This document shows, one piece after another, positions 1 through 12,900 of a DNA stretch of 64,000 bases. The first letter of the stretch is position 1. Each line of letters begins with the position of its first letter. This DNA comes from Chrysaora quinquecirrha (Eukaryota > Cnidaria > Scyphozoa > Semaeostomeae > Pelagiidae), in the NCBI GenBank assembly GCA_014526335.1, contig JACTAT010000033.1:873072-937071 (forward strand), read 5' to 3'. The translations under genes were made by a program, and so were the position numbers. The notes below the pieces were generated by a model. It had not been told where the DNA came from and ran no database searches. It was given only the letters and a program-made list of their open reading frames with translations.

Positions 1-258
1 AGTAGTAGTCGTCTGTCTTGTGAGACAATGGGGGTGTCAAGAAATAATAGAATGTTACATTAAAGTTACATTAATAGGCAAATTTCAGCATGACAACTTT
101 GCTGCAACCACGACAGATGAAATTGGATGGTTGAAGTTCCACTTGTCTGCGTTTTGGTTTTCCGCCGTTTTCTTAGAGCAACTTTTCTCAGCAACTCGTG
201 TTCTCCTCTGAATGCTGTTATGCTAAGCTTGACGATCTGCAGCTAACGAATGGCAATA

Positions 259-846
259 CAGTTGACATCCGCTATCTCGACTGCCCGCTATCTCGAACAT
301 TCGCTATCTCGAACGATTTTCCATTTTCCCTCGTTTTGGTATAAGAGTTTGTATAGAAAAATCATCCGCTATCTCGAACCCCGTTTTCTCGAACATTCGC
401 TATCTCGAACCATTTTCGATTTTCAATGAGGAAAACCTGCTCTTTATCTCGAACTTTGCCAAATTTTCTGCTGAACTAGATAAAGAGACAGGCTGAAAAT
501 ATGTATAAGTTCGCCTAGCGGAGCGGGAATGGCAGCAGCTAAGTGATATGCTGCCCATGTGTACAATAGATAAAGCTGTTCTCTTTCGAGATGTGCTGCA
601 TCGCCATTATCTCAATTTCACAAATAGCAGAGATGAAAGCATATGAGCTTTGACTCCTATGTAAAAAATACCAGACTTGTTTGATGAAATTTGGAATCAG
701 TAACCCTGCATGTTAACAGGGGTTCCTTTTCTGACTTAAAAACTATAATTTTTTATATTTATATGGGGCATCCGTTATTTCGAACATTCCCTATCTCGAA
801 CAAATTCCAGTTTCCCTTGATAGTTCGAGATAGCGGATGTTAACTG
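259..846 (+). mobile_element. pogo/Tigger-like MITE, copy 1
   Basis: Terminal inverted repeats starting CAGTTGACATCCGCTATCTC lie just inside a TA duplication (257-258 and 847-848). The motif CGCTATCTCGAAC recurs several times near both ends, as expected of transposase binding sites. No transposase ORF is present, so the element is non-autonomous. It is closely similar to the copies at 8420-8991 and 41168-41344. CAGT termini with a TA target are typical of pogo/Tigger elements, so the superfamily is an inference from the ends. Confidence 0.85.
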
Positions 847-938
847 TATCAGCATCTTTGAGATCACGTTTGGCAATATCTTTGAAATGTAAAACACCAA
901 AGTAAAGTAAACACAACAAAGTAAACAAAAACACAAAC

Positions 939-3900
939 CTTGAATCCCCCAGTTATTGGAACAACCGAAAGCTGAGTTCCGTTTTTGCTGACTTGGCCAA
1001 CATTGACGACAATATTACTGCTTGGAGTTTTAAACTGACCATCATCTATCAAATCTTGTAATGGTATGACTGTAAATTGTCCTGATTTAAGAGGAGTACT
1101 TGAAGGGGTTGCATATGACGTCAGCCCATGTGAAACATAAGTCTCTTCATGCTGCAAAAGGGATGAATAAAGTATGGAAATAATCACCCAATAAAGGGAA
1201 CAAAAACTTGAAAAGCTCTTCTCAGGAAAAAAGGAAAAACACAAGAAATGAAGGACATTCAATTTAAATAACAGCAATAAAAAAGCTTTCATATACATCT
1301 ACAAAATACACGCAGTTTTTTTTATAAGCAACTTCGCTCAGCCCTAGTCCAAAAAGTTGCTTATTCTTGGACCTTTTATGGCCACCTTTTAGTAGCAAAA
1401 GTTGCTTAGTAGTTGCTTAATTTTAACCGTATCTTTTTGCCCTAAGAATAAATGTCTAGGAAAACAGCCACATCTAACATTGCACATAAAATGACTGGAA
1501 TCAATTCTCCCTGCTGATATTGTTACCAACAGAGACTTTGCATTGAAAGTTAAGCAGAAAACCCTCAATGAAATGCCCCACTTAACGAGAAACACTCCGT
1601 TTATATGCGAGTTTTGACGACAAATGAATGGAAATAGCTTCTATGTTGATTAATCCTCGATTGCTTGCATTGATATAAATTACCAAAAATTTAAAAAGTT
1701 ACTTAGGTTTCTTTCCTGTGGTACTCTACGTTAATTAAAGTTTTAGGCCTTCTACATCTTGGTTGCTTATAAGCGGTTGCTTATAAAAAAACTGCGTGTA
1801 ATCAGTTACGCCCAAACAGGCATCGCACTGATGATAGCTGATCCACTGTACGCAAGAGACAGCATTGTGTTACATGGCCATAGTCATGCCATGATGCAAG
1901 TTGGGGGAATTGGGACTTGAAAAGGACGATCAACGAAATTGAAACCGAATCTTGTAAATAGTGGAAAGATCCAGGATGGCAAGGTTCCAATAGCATTTCA
2001 TTAATTTTGGAGTGAAAAATGAATACTACGGAAAAATACTTAAAATGGAAAGTTTAGTAGCTTAGGTATAGTTCAAGGCATCTTTTTTTAGGCGAATAAA
2101 TTCAGAGGCGGAGTGGCAGCGAATCTAAAGGGTTGCCATTTCCAGTAAAAGGGACCTGTTTTTACTGTAGCGATTTTTCCTGTCAGTTGCTTCTAGCGAG
2201 CTCCACTGTAAAAAATCAATTCGAGGCAAGGGCTACTGTTCATGTAAAATACTTCTTTCCTTATTTGCGATATTTCGATGGCAAAATCGCCTCCCTATAT
2301 ACATATTTTCGCATTTCTATATTTTCTTGCTTCCATATTTATGTGAGCATATGCTGATTATCTTTTTATTTTTACTTCTTTTCAATTATCTGCATCGAGA
2401 ATCAATTTCTGTTATTTCCAACTGTTTTTAAGACTGAGCGAAGCCGATCCAAATCTCTTCGAAATCCTAAGAAATCGAAGAGAATTGCTCAGAAATAACA
2501 GAAACAGTTTGTTTAAGGCCCTATAATAAGAAGGCCCGGGTTGCAATCGCAACCTAGCATCCCTGCCAGTCCGCCCCTGAATAAATTCGTCTTTGTAAGA
2601 TAACTGTTTAACCAGCAACTTGATTTGAGGGACAAGTATAGTTCGAACAGCACAGCAGTAAAGTAGGTATACAGCAAAACTTTGTTTAAGAACCGTTTTG
2701 ATTGACTTGTTTACACGATAAGATTGCATTGCTGTAATGAGACCGTTAGAGACTCGTGTGAGTTCTCGGGCTAAAGTAATAACCGCAGAACCATGAAACT
2801 TCAGCGCTTTCATTATTATAAAAATGTTTAACGCTGATTCTTTTACAATAGTTCTTCAATAAAGACCAAAATTTCAAACACAAAATACGAAAGCAACTAA
2901 AGATAATTACAATATTCTTTAGAATAAGACATATTTTTCATGAATGGCGAAAACTAGGATAGATTTTTCCACAAGTGGCATAACACAAAAGATGGGATTC
3001 GAACCTGGACTGTATGGTCAGAGAGCCAACCACGTTTTCACTAAGCTATAGAGCTCAATGAAATCGCCGAGTAACTCTCTGAGTCATAGAGCCCAAGGCT
3101 CTCCTCCGTTTGACTTCTGTGTTTCCGCTATGTTCAGCCTTCTTCAGCACCATACATATTTGTACGTATTTTTCATGAAAGGCTACAATAGGATAGATTT
3201 TTCCACAAGTGGCATACCACAATAGATGGGATTCGAACCTGGACTGCATGATCAGAGAGCCAACGACGTTTCTTTAGAATACGACATATATATTTGGTGT
3301 GTATATTCTTTACTGGTAATTTTACAGTGCTTCAGAGTATCCAAAAGAGAAACTCAAAGGGAAATGCGAAAAAAAGAGAAATTTATTCAAAACAAGACAT
3401 ACCTGAGTTTGATTTGAGGAAGAACTTCTTGGCGTGTTATCGATATCCGTAGTGTAATTTCTGTCCGTAACGTTAAACGACAGAGTCCTTCGTCGGTTCC
3501 CTTTTTTATTTTGTAAAGAACATATAGGACTGACTGTATAATCATCTTGGCAGTTCTTCGCATAATCATGATCAGGGTAAATTTATGAAGTGATGTCTCT
3601 GAAGTGGATTCACTGGCCTTGGTTATGATCGAGGATATATCAGTAAACTTACCAGGACACTGTAAAAGAGTTTAATCAGGTCATGCATACAAAAAAGTGT
3701 TAAGAAAAGCATGGACATAACTCTGTTCACTGGATTAGGTATTACTTGGAGATAATATAAACAATCACAATGCATATAAAACAGCAATAAACCAGGGAGA
3801 ACAATGGAAAGAACCCGGATTATTCATACCTAATGTTAAGGAAAATTTATCACTGCGCATTCTACAAATCTTAGGGGGCTTGTTGGTTGAGCCTCAGAAA

Positions 3901-6900
3901 TTTTGACGACAACGCCCTCAATGTGACCAACGCCCTTTCAGCGCAACAAATTTTGTTAGAAAAGACAAGAAAAATAGTGGATTTTTTCTAATCTCAATCA
4001 AAAGAGCTGTCGATGGAAGAGGTTACTTAAAGGATTTAGATGTCTGAGCTTCCAGTTCCAGCAAATAAAACATTTTGCACTAAAAACTTTTGTCACTGCA
4101 CATTGTTACTGTATCTTTCTCACTGCACAAAACCATTTTATCACTGCACAAAGTGGTTATCACTGCACCTTAAAATTAGGTATGGGATTATTTGAGTATA
4201 AACAAACAATAATTCAGAAAGAATCTTGTCTACTGCATAGTTAATGATTTCGCACTGAATTGCATTTCTTAATGTTGCAATATCTCAGCTATTATTTACA
4301 CCATATCATAAACAATATCACCTTCAACAAATATTCTGAGAGCTCAGTAGCAGAGTCATTTTCGAACAGTATAGACTTTTTCTACGAAAGGAGGCCGAGA
4401 TTGGAATTTTCTAAAACTTCAAGATTTTGAGTTTTCGATGCTCAAATCATAGAAAGCACTAAAAATTGGTCTAGGTGCAAAGTTTCACTGTCCTAGCCAT
4501 TGCGCTATTGATTTTGTGAGCGTTTTAAGTTTCCGATTCTAAGTACTTTAATCTTGCATTGCGTAAGTGGTCAAAGCCCTTGTAGAATCGTGAGTTTTGG
4601 ACGCTCATAAAATCAATAACACGAGCGCTAAAATAGTGAAACTTTGCATCTAGACTAATTTTTCGCTGCTAATTACGAATAAGTAAAAAAAAATCTATAG
4701 CTCGAAACTGTGAAAATTTCCACTATCGCAGCCGTTCGTCAAAAGGTCTATTAGCTACAATTTTACTAAAGATTAGCATATTTGTATTGTATATCTTATT
4801 ATTAAAAGGATACTAAATCTTGTTATAAAGGAGAGAGCAGATATCAAGCCGTCTACCGGACCGAAATATGCTGAAGTTAATGGATGTTCGGGAGCATAAT
4901 AAAACGGCAGTTGGGATAGAAGAAATAAAAAACTTTTGGATAATCACAGCTCAATGCAAGTACTTCACCATGTATTACGAACATCTTCAGAACAAAATTA
5001 AAATTCTAATTCAGCTCTTAAGAAGCCCTGAAGACAAGGACAAAATATTAGCATTTCTAATATGATAATTTGTATGATTTTTCTGTCTGTGGTCACATCT
5101 GCCGTTTTGTGTTGTTCCTGAATATCAAAGTTAATTCTTACCACATTTGAGGTATTGAGTTTATCCAATGCTATTTTCAAAGGCGTTGGTGTTCTCGGTG
5201 TCTTGCTTATCAATGAGTTCCTTATCTTTGGTGTCTCGAGATCATTTTCACTCTTGATTCTAGAGCTATAATGCATTCCACTAGTATCAGAAACCAATGG
5301 TGTGCCTAATGGTGTTATTGCATTGCCAGTGTTCGATCTTGCAGGCGTTGAAGTATACACCTTACCATCTTCTACGGAAGGACTGTTGAAGAACTGTGAC
5401 GGTGAAAAAGGAAGTTGTTTCAAAGGAGTCTCCCTTGCAGGTGATTTGAAGTTGCATTGGATCGAGATGTTCTGTGTGGTTTGTCTTGTTCCACGATACT
5501 TAAATTCATTAAGGAAACATTTTCAGATATAACTGGTGTTCCAAAAAAGGAACCAACTTAAGCAACTGTTTTATTAACGAGCTTAGCATCAAGGCCAATA
5601 AAATTTTATCATAATACTTACTGTATACCTTTTGGATAGTAGGAAGAGTCTGAATATTTCATGTTCAAAAATGTGCTGAATTAAATTTCATTGATAAGTA
5701 AAGCACAGACTAGACACACATTGCATGCGATCGAAGATTAATGGGTGCTGAGATAAGTTACAGCAAGGGTGTATTGATACAACAATTGACCAGTTCAGGA
5801 CGAGGGTTTAAAAAAAAATGGAATTACACAGGCAACATACTGGATATAACATTGTTTTTGCTGAGTTGTGCATTTTCGAAGTGCATATTTGACTGTTCTT
5901 TGTGTTGACTTAAAATATCGCCTCAAAATTTTGCTTTTCTTAGTGCTTTTCATTAAGTTTAGCATTACAAAATACCAGGATAATTCGTATTCTTTAAAAA
6001 CATGGGTACGAAATCTGATGCTCAACGATTAAATTTTGAGTTTAGAACGAAGATTTCTTTTTTTACACTGTTAGATACGATCATTCGTCCTGCACGTTAA
6101 AGTTGAAACGGTTCAGAGGTGTGTTTCGTTGTCATTAAGAGCTTTATGCACTTAAAAGAGAGCAAGTATATTAGATTTAAACTCTGTGATACACCAAACA
6201 TTGCTCCGTCGTTTGAATTAATTGAGAGTTAAGAAATAAAACAATAGATATGCGCTGCTGTAGAGTTCTAGACTTTTCACCCCAAACATTTTTCTAACTT
6301 GGTTGAGAAGGATACAGGTCGACATTTTGTTCTTCTTAAAATTGTTGGCAATGCAGAGAATCTGTTAGAACCTTGCTTCTTCACAGGAACATCATTGCTT
6401 AAAAAAGACCAGAAAAACGGAAATAACTAAACTGATAACATGAATAATCAATTTCAACCAAGCTCAGATGAATAATTAGGGACCGTCCATTATTTATGCA
6501 GGGGTTGGTACCGATCTTTAAAGTAAGAATGGAAGCTGAAGAAGAAAAAGAGACTGAAGATGAAGAATAGTTCTTGGACAACCTTTCTTTGCCAAGTTCA
6601 GAAAATGAACTATCAACTGATGATGAAAGTGACAGACTTCTTCAAACTAAACATTTTTATTATTATTTTGGACCAGCTCATTTAGATTCAGATTTTTTTA
6701 CCCAACCAAATTCCAGGCTCGAAATTTTTTGTACCCAACCATTTTGATGTGTAAATTTTACTTACCCAACCCATTTCGCTTCGGTACCAACCTGTATAAA
6801 TAATGAACGTGTTCTTGTAAACCTAAGGGCGTGTTCTTGTAAACCAATTATTTTTTCGGTAACCTTCATTTTTCGGAATGTGTTTTTCGAAGCCATTCTT

Positions 6901-9900
6901 CCGAGCTCTCTAAAACCTTCTGCTTCTGTTTTTGGAGCTCCCCAGAACCTTCTGCTATCAAAAGCAGAAGATTTCCGAGACTTTCGAAAGATTCACGATT
7001 TAAATTTCGAAAGTTGGAAAGAAACCTCGATTGCAAGGATACATTTCAGGAATGGGCCTGGACACGAGGCAAGCAAGACTTTTGGCGCGAAAATATTCAG
7101 ATTTCCAAAATTCGTGTTTCTTGAAAATCATGGATTCTGTTTTTGGCAGCATTCTGTTTTCAAAATTCGGAAGGTTTTAGAGGTTTAGAAGAACACACCC
7201 TAAGAGTGTAAAAAAAGGCAGACATTCAATTTACCTTGAAATATTGTTTGATGCAACAGAGGCAGACATTTGATTTGACCCAGTTCCTGTAATAAAGATA
7301 TGTTCGTCACTAACAACATATACAGGGAAATTGGCTGCAGGTCAGAAATAAACTCTAGACTTGCTTTGCCTTAAGTAAAGCATTAAACGATATAACATCT
7401 TACTGTTAAAAAACAGAAACCTGAATGATATATCTTGTGTTTGATGAGCAACAGTCATGGACAAAATATGTTGAGACAAACACTCAGTCATATTCTTAGT
7501 GTCTATGTATTTGCTCCCCTCCCCCGTTCAATGTTGATCACGTTTGCATGGGTTTCATAACACCTTGTCGCCCGCATGAAGGATCGGGTACTTCTGATGT
7601 GAATGAAATGAAATATCCAACAAAAAACTGGGAGGAGGGGGTTAGATGGGGCAATGAGGAGTCTGAACGTACTTTTTTAGAATGGTTTTAACAATTTTGT
7701 CCATGATTGGATTTAGTGTTGTATTTCCATAGTCAATTTTTCTTAAGATATGGCGTCATACGACTATCTCCTCAGACTTATATGACTTTTTAGAACCCTT
7801 ATTATAACTTTAAGACTACGTCTACCGCACAGATTGAGAAGAACTATCATGTCTGATGAATAAAAGTTGAGATCTCTCACTAAACTCTTTCATAATTACT
7901 CACGATGTTCTTCATAAGCACGCCTGTATTCACAGTTTTCTTTATTACTCTCCGGATAATCACGTGATTCTTGAAGCATTGAATTGGTTGCCATGGCATC
8001 GATCGTTTTTGGTGTAAATATTCCTGCCATGCCAACCTCAGCGAGCATTTCAGACATGTCACTTCCGGTCATATTCTGGAAAGGAGACATGAACAATGTG
8101 GAATCAACTTCGGTTCGACTTCTTTTTACAGTTGACGGTGTCATTGTTTCATCGATTTCTTTCACTGTTGAATTTCTCTGTGCATCTCCAGACTCCAGAA
8201 CTGTCAAAAGCACTTTGCTTCTGTTAATCTTTGTGTTGACTGGCGTCATCATGTTAGGGTAAGGATGTTTTCGTAATTTCGATCTTGCAGGGTGGGTCTT
8301 TGAAGATAGTTCATAGCGACCAGATGAGATTCTACGATTCTGTCTCTTTTCATCTTGTGCTCCTTTAAATACAAATACAAATAATTGAATATTTTACTAT
8401 TCGATTTATAGAACAATTACAGTTGACATCCGCTATCTCGAACATTCGCTATCTCGAACGATTTTCCATTTCCCCTCGTTGTGGTATAAGGGTTTGTATA
8501 GAAAAATCACCCGCTATCTCGAACCTCGTTATATCGAACATTCGCTGTCTCGAACCATTTTCGATTTCCCATGGAGGAAAACCTGCTCTTTATATCGAAC
8601 TTTGCCAAATTTTCTGATGAACTGGATAAAGAAACAGGTTGAAAATATGTATAAGTTCGCCTAGCGGAGCGGGAATGGCAGCAGCTAAGTGATATGCTGC
8701 CCATGTATACAATAGATGAAGCTGTTCTCTTTCGAGATGTGCTGCATCGCCATTATCTCAATTTCACCAATAGTAGGGCTGAAAGCAGATGAGCTTTGAC
8801 TCCTATGAAAAAATACCAGACTTGTTTGATGAAATTTGGGATCAGTAACCCTGCATGTTAATAGGGGTTCTTTTTCTGACTTAAAGACTATAATTTTTTA
8901 TATTAATATGCGGCGTCCGTTATTTCGAACATTCGCTATCTCGAACAAATTTCAGTTTCCCTTGAGAGTTCGAGATAGCGGATGTCAACTGTATTCGATT
9001 TGAAAAATTGCGATAGAAACAGCGGAAACATTTCGAGCATACTTTAAACTTTTTTCGTCTGACATTCCTGAGAGTGTCAGACGAAAAAAGCTTTCAAGTA
9101 TGCCTGAAAATGTTTCTGCTGTTTATCGCAATTTTGAAGTTTTCTACAATTCAAAAACTATTCAAATATTCGATTCTATATTTTATGTGAATTGATTGAC
9201 GTTAGGATCAAAATAAAGAAAAGTACAGCTATCAAAACTGAAGTCAGAAAGAGGATAGTCAGAAATATAATGTATAGCAATACTGACTTGCATTGTATAT
9301 AATGAATGTAATGTATAGCTATATAGGACATAAAAAGCAAATGTGACGAAGAAAATGGGAACAAAAGTTCCTCTGACATAAGCAATGACAAAAGACGCAG
9401 TATTGAGTTTGTGAACGCTGGATTCGATAAAGAAGATTGTCAAAAACTTGTAAGAAGATTAATCTAGTTGCTAAAAATAGCCTGAATGCGGAAAATGATT
9501 ATACAGGGGGAAATGGAATGTTAAAGAAATGATAACGATGAAGGTTGCAAGAATTCATTATGAAAATACAAGTTACATAATTTGGACATTCTATTGAGCA
9601 AGATATAATGACAAGGTCTCTTATGCATGGAAAATTCAAATGATGCAGATGAAAAAGGTAGGCCGATGAAAACACAGATTCATGGCATAATGAAAAATTG
9701 GCAAAATTGACCAAAGATTGGCTGGGTCACATCAGAAAGACATAGGTGACTAAATGTTGATAGGAGATTATATGATGACTTGACTAGCTTCAATTCAAAG
9801 GATTGTGAAAGCTAAGCACAACTGTTGAGCAGCTGAGTCACTGGTAAACAAGTGGAATACAAGGTACTGTACTTACGCTGCCGACGTTCACTTGATTCAC

Positions 9901-12900
9901 TTTTCCTACGCTTCTTTTCCTTTTGAGGAAGATAAGAGGAAATCAGCTAACTTTTTCAAGTACTAAAAGTGTAATAGCTTGTTAAGCGTATGTGGGAAAT
10001 CAAAATAGAAAATCAACAAAATCTTTCAATAATTGTATTTCTACTATTTGCTATTCATTGCAATCCTATACAATTGGTTAAACTCATACCATTTTGCTCA
10101 TTATGTTGAAGAAAAGGAGAGATAACAGGCTATCTGTTGGATCCAAAGATGCAAAGATGTGTCGAGTCAAAGACATGGATTAAAAATTGACTTCAGGAAC
10201 AACGCAAAACAGCAGATAAGACACAGAGAAAAGACAGTTATATATACGTATTGATGCTAATATTTTGCCCTGGCATTCAGGGCTTCTTCAGAGCTAAATT
10301 AACGTTTGCATACACTGCCAAATGCACGGGAAAGTGTGTCCTAATACTAGGTAAATTATAGCATGTGGCCTAGAAGCGCTGCTTAACTTTGGAGCATAAC
10401 ACATTGAAAGCCAAGTAAAGATGTTTACAGCCAACAGAACAGTGTCATGGTACGTTAACTTGAAGAAATTTTTTGGCCGTTTTACCATCCAGGTTTTCGA
10501 TATATTATTCTCCATTTAGAATCAAAACTAGAAACAATGAAATGAATAATCTGAAACCATGAAAATGTAGATCACCTGATATTGTGGTTCATATCTTCTG
10601 CGCATACTTGAATTCCAATGATTCTTTATTGCATTATCAGTTCTAATATTAAATTATAATGTATCAATCAATAGGCAATAGGCCAACTCATTATTCTTAA
10701 CAATTGAAAGGCAATGAAACAGGAAATGAAGCAACTAAAATGGACAAGGTTTTTAAGTTCAATTCTGAGATTAAAAACAAAACAGAGATTTGGGCAAAAT
10801 CTTCTTTGCTTTGACAACACCATATTTGAACCAAAACTTTAAAAAAAACTTTAAGATGCAAGGCATTCCATATAAAAAGTTCAGCGTTTTCCAACTTCCC
10901 ATTTAATGCTTGCCCGATTCCCCGATACAGATTCCTTCAACTTTCATTCAAAAAGTTAACTTTGACAGTATGAACTATAGGAGAGCATTTTTGGAGGAAA
11001 TATATCTATTGCTTCCAACTGAAAGGTTTCCTAAGACAGGAACTACTGGGCAAATGGATAGAGACTTGTTCATTAATCTTAATTTATCAAAATTTATTGA
11101 GTCTCATTTGGCTGACACAGTTTATGAAGATTCATGCTGCTCGTCCAGACCTGGCCGTTTATGGCGGGCGATCGCCCGCGCGCGCCTCCACGCCCGCCTC
11201 AATTGCTCAAGGCGGGCGTTTTGACCGCCCGCCTCTTCAGCTGTTTTCATAACAAATCGCCCGCCTTGGGTTTTTAATTTGTCTTTTGGTTAATAATTTT
11301 CATTATTATTATTAACCTTTTAACCTTCTGGTAACATAAGTGGTTAATTTAAATGCATTAATGATCTGTTTGTGTATTTAAATAAACAAAGCACTTTGAG
11401 GAATGTAATAAATACTCATTCAGAAAACGATAAAGTTTAAGTTTACAAGTTTTCTACGTTGTTTTCAAGTCGCAATCCAGTCAAACTGTACGCAAAAAAG
11501 TAGAAATTGCGATAAAAGATTAAAAACAACACAAAAACTCAAGAAGAACATTAATCTATGTGTCGGTAAATTCTGAAAGCATTCTGTTGAGATTCTAAGT
11601 AGTTTAAAAATCGCCCGCCTGACTTCGCGAGGAGGGCGATTTGACCGCCCGCCTGCTAAAATGTTCATGGCCAGGATTGCTCGTCTAGAGTGATTCACTT
11701 CTATGCTAAGGCCTTTTTAGTCACTTTTTCTAATCATAAGGGATAAGATTGCAATCCACCAACTTGTCCTCTACATATTTGATTTAAGAATATAATTTGA
11801 AAATATCTATATACGTGTTAAAAGACTTTCAGAATCATGAATCTCACTTACCTGCCAGGCAAGAGCTTTGCAATTTCAGCCCAACGATTGCCTAAAACTC
11901 TATGAGCTTCAAAGATGATTTTGTCTTCTTCTTCAGTAAATGCATATTTCTTCACATTTGGATTCAAATGGTTATGCCATCTAACAGAAAAACAAATTAA
12001 TATTACTAAAGAATAAATATGTAATATACATAGATGCAAGGAACTATAACAGATATCCAACTAAAGCTTGGTTGCCACTTTTATTTACTCATTCCTTCAT
12101 TTATTCCTTCATTCATTGATTCATTCATTTCTTCTTTCATTCATTCATTCATTCCTTATTTTACTGCTTCATTAATTCAATTATGCATACATTAATTCAT
12201 TTATACATTCATCAATTCCTTCCTTCATTCATTATTTCATTCATTCAGTATTTCATTCATTCATTTATTCATTCAGTATTTCATTCATTCATTCATCCAT
12301 CAACTCATTCATTCATGCATCCAGTCATTCTGGCCTTTGAATACAATCCCTCTAACTAAAATTTTTTGATGCTATGATATGACCATATTATTAGTAATCA
12401 TCGAAATCAATTGCATTAATCTATTTTTTCTTTTAATACACTTTTTTATCTCTATTTTTTCTTATAACTTAAATTCTAGGTTGCAAAGAAAGAAAAACAT
12501 AGGTGAAGGCAAAGGTGATGTCTTAGCACCAGTCCCTAGGATCTCAGTAGTAGGTTAACTAATCGAGACCTCAACCCTGGCTGTGATGCTTCTGTGGCTG
12601 GGCTTGAACCCTGACCACACTGAGCCTCTGACACCACAATTCAGCTGGATTACACCATAATGCAACAACACCGTCAACATACATGCAGCATAAAATAAAC
12701 TCAAAATACCTCTCTCGGCATTGTTTTCCAATTCTCCCTTCTAAATGTTGAGCAATAATTGACCATTTCTTTGGGCCATAACGCTTGACTAGCTGCACAA
12801 CTTTGGCATCTTCCTACAATATCAGATTTGAATGACAGTTGTCAACCATATGTTACATGACACAGATATGATACAAGGAAATTTATCAACATTTGTAAAC

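Noticed and set aside
2412..2813. 133-codon minus-strand frame
   Set aside because: It crosses the end of a hAT MITE and unique intron sequence, with no splice signals or recognisable protein features.
3000..3060. Functional tRNA gene
   Set aside because: A and B boxes are present, but the stems do not pair and a SINE body follows that is repeated nearby.
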